Shown: positions 60,916 to 64,000 of the stretch, piece by piece
Layout of the letters: each line of letters opens with the position of its first letter
Numbering within the stretch: position 1 is the stretch's first letter
Assembly (NCBI GenBank): GCA_916610825.1
Contig: OU744447.1
Location: 5,091,402-5,155,401 of the forward strand
Source of the DNA: Haliclystus octoradiatus
Lineage: Eukaryota > Cnidaria > Staurozoa > Stauromedusae > Haliclystidae
Reading direction: 5' to 3'
Length of the DNA: 64,000 bases
Program-made: the position numbers and the translations under genes
Notes under the pieces: model-generated
Told to the model about the DNA's origin: nothing
Seen by the model: the letters and a program-made list of their open reading frames with translations, nothing else
Database searches by the model: none

Positions 60916-61392
60916 TAAGGGGTTGGCTCATTGGTTAATGCTCTGGTATTGCAATATCAGGGTCGTCAGTTCAAATCCGCCATTCGGCAATTTTTATCAA
61001 CGATTTTTCTGATTTTTTTTAATATGAAGCAGTAAATCATTGATAATTAACAAAAGATATCGTTTGATCATGTTAATAACAGAAATCAGTGGACCATGTG
61101 TCTTGTCGAAGCTAAATTAATTTAATACTGAATATATTGCATGCAATGCCACGAGTTTGACCGGCCACACCTTGACGGCGTTATTTTGTGAACACCACAT
61201 TAGTGTTGTATATATTGCAATAAAGATTTATGAATTCGAACCGAACGCGATCCGATCGTGTCGGGTCAGATTCGGGTTAATATTTTAGGTCTTCGGATCG
61301 GATCGGATTTGAAGTGATTTTTTATGGATAGTTTCAGATTTCGAAATTTGACTGAGTATTTGTAATTTATAATAATTAATGTGTTCTGGCTT
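60916..61392 (+). mobile_element. tRNA-derived SINE, full-length candidate
   Basis: A tRNA-like head carries A box TTGGCTCATTGGTTAATGC (about 60923) and B box AGTTCAAATCC (60968-60978). A T-rich joint follows, then the body shared with 18056-18430. It ends at GTGTTCTGGCT without a clear A tail. The head is unrelated to the SINE at 28.4 kb. Confidence 0.7.
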
Positions 61393-63405
61393 CCTTTCAA
61401 CACATAAAATAAAGATTTTCTATGTAGACAAAGCTACGTTAAATTATACATTTCAATCGACTCAATTGATGTGAAATAAATTAATTTTTTATTAAAGGAA
61501 TGACTAAGTTGTATCGATTAATGCTACATCGTTTCAATGCGTATTGTGTCTCATGTTCTCCTCCAGAGTTCAGACTCCGTATTATACAGCGATAGTCAGC
61601 TTAGTCAATTGTTTAATTATAACTGAGTGATCTGAAAGTTTTATCATAGAAGGTCCATTATGGACTACACTCATTGCTAGTAATATAATAATAGTTGTTA
61701 GTTAGTCACCGACAGAGAGAGGATTAACAAAGGTGATGACAGAGCATCTATGAAGCTTTAGACTTCTAAGGTGATGTTATCGCTATGACAAACAGACAGA
61801 AAGAGAACTTATAGGCTTACACGGAGAAAATGGTTTTTTACATTCAAAGAAATACGCAATACTTGAGAGACAAACGAAAACATAACATCTAACGAAGAGA
61901 GTACAATCTATAATACAATAGATACAAAACAAACAACCACATGTTCAATCAATAAGCTTTCATCTCTATCAAACAATGTGAACATTATGTCACAGATGTC
62001 TAGTCCTGTGCATTATGGTAACAGTTATAATTTCATGATATTATTTAAAGTAAATGAAATATAAATAAATATTATTACCAATCGCAATTTCAAATTTCGT
62101 TACGATCTTAATATAATAGAATCCAGACAATTCTATAAGTGTTCCAATTATTATGATGTCAATAACAAAACAATAGGCCTAACAATGCGACAAAAGCATG
62201 AGACACTAGTATCACCTTGGTTACAATATGACGTATAGATTAAAGTAAGATATGTAAAATGGTATCAGAAAGATGTTTATTATGATTTTAAACTACCAGG
62301 TAAGGATAGTGATTAATTTAATTTTGTTTTTTTGAATTGAAAACTTCTCTGTTTACTTAAATCTGAAGTTTTCCTAGAAAAACCAACTTTTTGCTACAAA
62401 AATTTATGTTGAATAATAACATTATAAAACTTGCTTCCGCATTTCATTGAGAATTTATCAAACTTTGAGGCTCTATGATCTAACTCAGCCTACAGCTTCG
62501 ATAGATAATAGAGCCATCAGTCTGATCATTCCCAATGTCACGCTCAAACCTGTTCGATAATTGTTAATTGTTAATATGAAAATAAAATTGAATTATGTTT
62601 CATAACAGATGTATCACAATTTTAGTTGAGGCATTGAGCAAGAAAACAAAACAAAGAAAATTATACCAAGTTTGTTATGTTTTGGTCAAATTAATTTATA
62701 AGGCCTATGGTAGAATTGAAAGATTGGCATACGCATATAGATAATTCAATTACTTCAAAAATGTTCTGGTTATTGGCAGAAACCAACGCAATATATTAAC
62801 AATCAATACTAGGCCTACCAAGTGCAGCATGGTCCTGAAGCTTTTATTGAACGGTATTGGACAATCACATCCATTAAAGTTTGAGCCACTTAAAGGTTCA
62901 AACGTCATAGCCAAATTAAAGCAAGATGTTTTCTTTTAAAGAATTTTTAAGACATGACTGTGCGAAAGATGCATGCATGTTATGTGGCAAAAGAAAAGAG
63001 TCAAAAAATAATGTAATAATGAGCAGGACAACACCCCCCCCCCATCATTGGCATATTTTAAAATTTATAACACATTTCAACATGAGTGAATTCAATTTCT
63101 TACAAATCAATACATTAGCTGTAGGCCTACTGCAACAAAACCTGTTCCATTTATTTGTTGTTGTATGTTTGTCTTATTGTCGCCGCTACTTTGTTTATGT
63201 TTATATTTATAAACTAAATGAACTCCAAAGGGCGATGAAACTGATGGTAGGCAGTAGAATCAAGGATGTTAAATAAAACATGTGTAGACATCACCATCTT
63301 AAGACGATACATCAATAAGACGACACCATCTTATTATATCGCAAGTTAAAGTATCATGTCACTCTACATATTTAATGATAGGCTAGATATAAAGGTATTA
63401 CTTAC
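61393..63405. other. No recognised gene
   Basis: The plus frame at 62926-63276 crosses a run of nine or more C and shows no family motif, so I do not call it. The rest is AT-rich with several TAGGCCTA words. Confidence 0.35.
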
Positions 63406-63491
63406 TGCACAAAAGATGTAGGCCTATTAACACACCAAAGCAAACCGCTGTCAGCACCATCGAAAATGATTTCTGAATTACATCCGCATCT
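63406..63491 (-). CDS. Candidate exon with cysteine motif, unknown product
   Basis: On minus, ttgtttag|AGATGC opens an 86-base stretch with no stop in one frame and ends at GTGCA|GTAAGTAA. It encodes CGCNSEIIFDGADSGLLWCV and NRPTSFV. The C-x-C ... F-D-G ... C arrangement looks like a small metal-binding segment, but I cannot name a family. It lies on the same strand upstream of the DUF4806-like gene and could be an earlier exon of that or another gene. Confidence 0.35.
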
Positions 63492-64000
63492 CTAAACAAT
63501 CCCTCTAAGATAAGTGATAATCACACCAAATGTATTTATTGTAAAAACAAGTAGCCCTTATTGCCAAATGATTTTGTTATCAAATTTTATGACAAATCCA
63601 AAGACAGAAAATTTCGTTGACGAATAGAATTGATATTTTTATAAAAAAGCAATTGTAAAAAAAGCATGCAAAATATAAAAGTGGGCCAGTAATTGAGGGA
63701 TTTCTCCTCCAACCTGGCATACTATTCCAACCCATAATATTTTTGTATTATTGAATAGCATATCACTAAAGATGTTACCAATTCACAATTGAAGCGAGTT
63801 GATAAATTATACTCAAACTTTTAAAAGATTAGGCTATCAATGTGGCTATTTTCTTTCATTGGAGTGACATCATAAACTCATAATCCCTTTCTGACGTTGA
63901 AGATTATTGTTCATTCCTAAAATTCTTAATGTGTGACTAATTAATTTATGATGGATCATAAAGTATTCTTGAGAACCTTAAATACTATTGTGATTGCTTT
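63492..64000. other. No recognisable feature
   Basis: AT-rich to the end of the window. Confidence 0.35.

Noticed and set aside
60916..60985. A genuine tRNA gene
   Set aside because: It has A and B boxes but no plausible acceptor stem or anticodon arm, and it continues into a repeated body, so it is a SINE head.
62926..63276. Plus-strand frame of 116 residues with a C-x-x-C motif
   Set aside because: It crosses a homopolymer C run, is unlike any family I know, and has no splice or promoter support.

Overview
The window is AT-rich animal DNA, most likely from a marine invertebrate. The signs are spliced genes with GT-AG introns, LTR elements of the Ty3/gypsy and BEL/Pao groups, Penelope-like elements with GIY-YIG endonucleases, LINEs with apurinic-type endonucleases, tRNA-derived SINEs and long (TG)n tracts. 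I cannot name the species; a tunicate, cnidarian or echinoderm-like animal would all fit. There is no prokaryotic gene organisation. Most open frames are transposon remains or chance, and nearly all the transposon copies are broken.

Host genes are sparse, and the ones I can support lie on the minus strand. Two tandem paralogues encode secreted proteins with F5/8 type C (discoidin) domains. Paralogue A has exons at 24088-24016 (signal peptide), 19301-18979 and 14616-14466. Paralogue B has exons at 54496-54424 (signal peptide), 50739-50438, 47437-47296 and 45354-45065. Introns and reading phases agree between the copies. Both copies carry a lesion in exon 2: A has lost the acceptor AG, and B has an in-frame TAA. 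The duplicated block also holds another signal-peptide exon (37052-36938 and a broken copy at 60124-60004). A second gene, at 58519-56549, encodes a domain I read as DUF4806-like. Its four exons have matching phases and end at a stop codon, and a LINE tail sits in its last intron. Weaker exon candidates are at 8050-7736, 12709-12389, 23491-23290 and 63491-63406.

Layout. 1-1480: internally deleted gypsy element and its 3' LTR. 2378-3180: foldback repeat. 3899-6083: Penelope-like element arranged as a large inverted repeat. 9340-12310: BEL/Pao piece joined to a gypsy gag-pol remnant. 13.4-14.1 kb: repeat family R1 in both orientations. 15.3-17.5 kb: LINE and gypsy integrase remnants. 14.4-24.8 kb: paralogue A with inserted repeats. 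26-29 kb: hairpin elements and a SINE. 30.2-35.6 kb: two LINEs, the first lying inside a (TG)n tract. 35.6-37.3 kb: R1 plus the signal-peptide exon. 37802-40287: short gypsy element with both LTRs and a 4-bp target duplication. 40.5 kb: minisatellite. 45-55 kb: paralogue B with LINE, gypsy and Penelope fragments in its introns. 55.5 kb: cluster of ACGTCTT motifs. 56.5-58.5 kb: DUF4806-like gene. 58.6-60.4 kb: second copy of the R1 plus signal-exon block. 60.9-61.4 kb: tRNA-derived SINE. The rest shows nothing I can recognise.

No single novel operating system stands out. The most informative features are the tandem discoidin paralogues with different lesions, the inverted Penelope copy, the R1 family with a conserved short peptide, and the ACGTCTT cluster. 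All calls come from reading the sequence; no database search was run.
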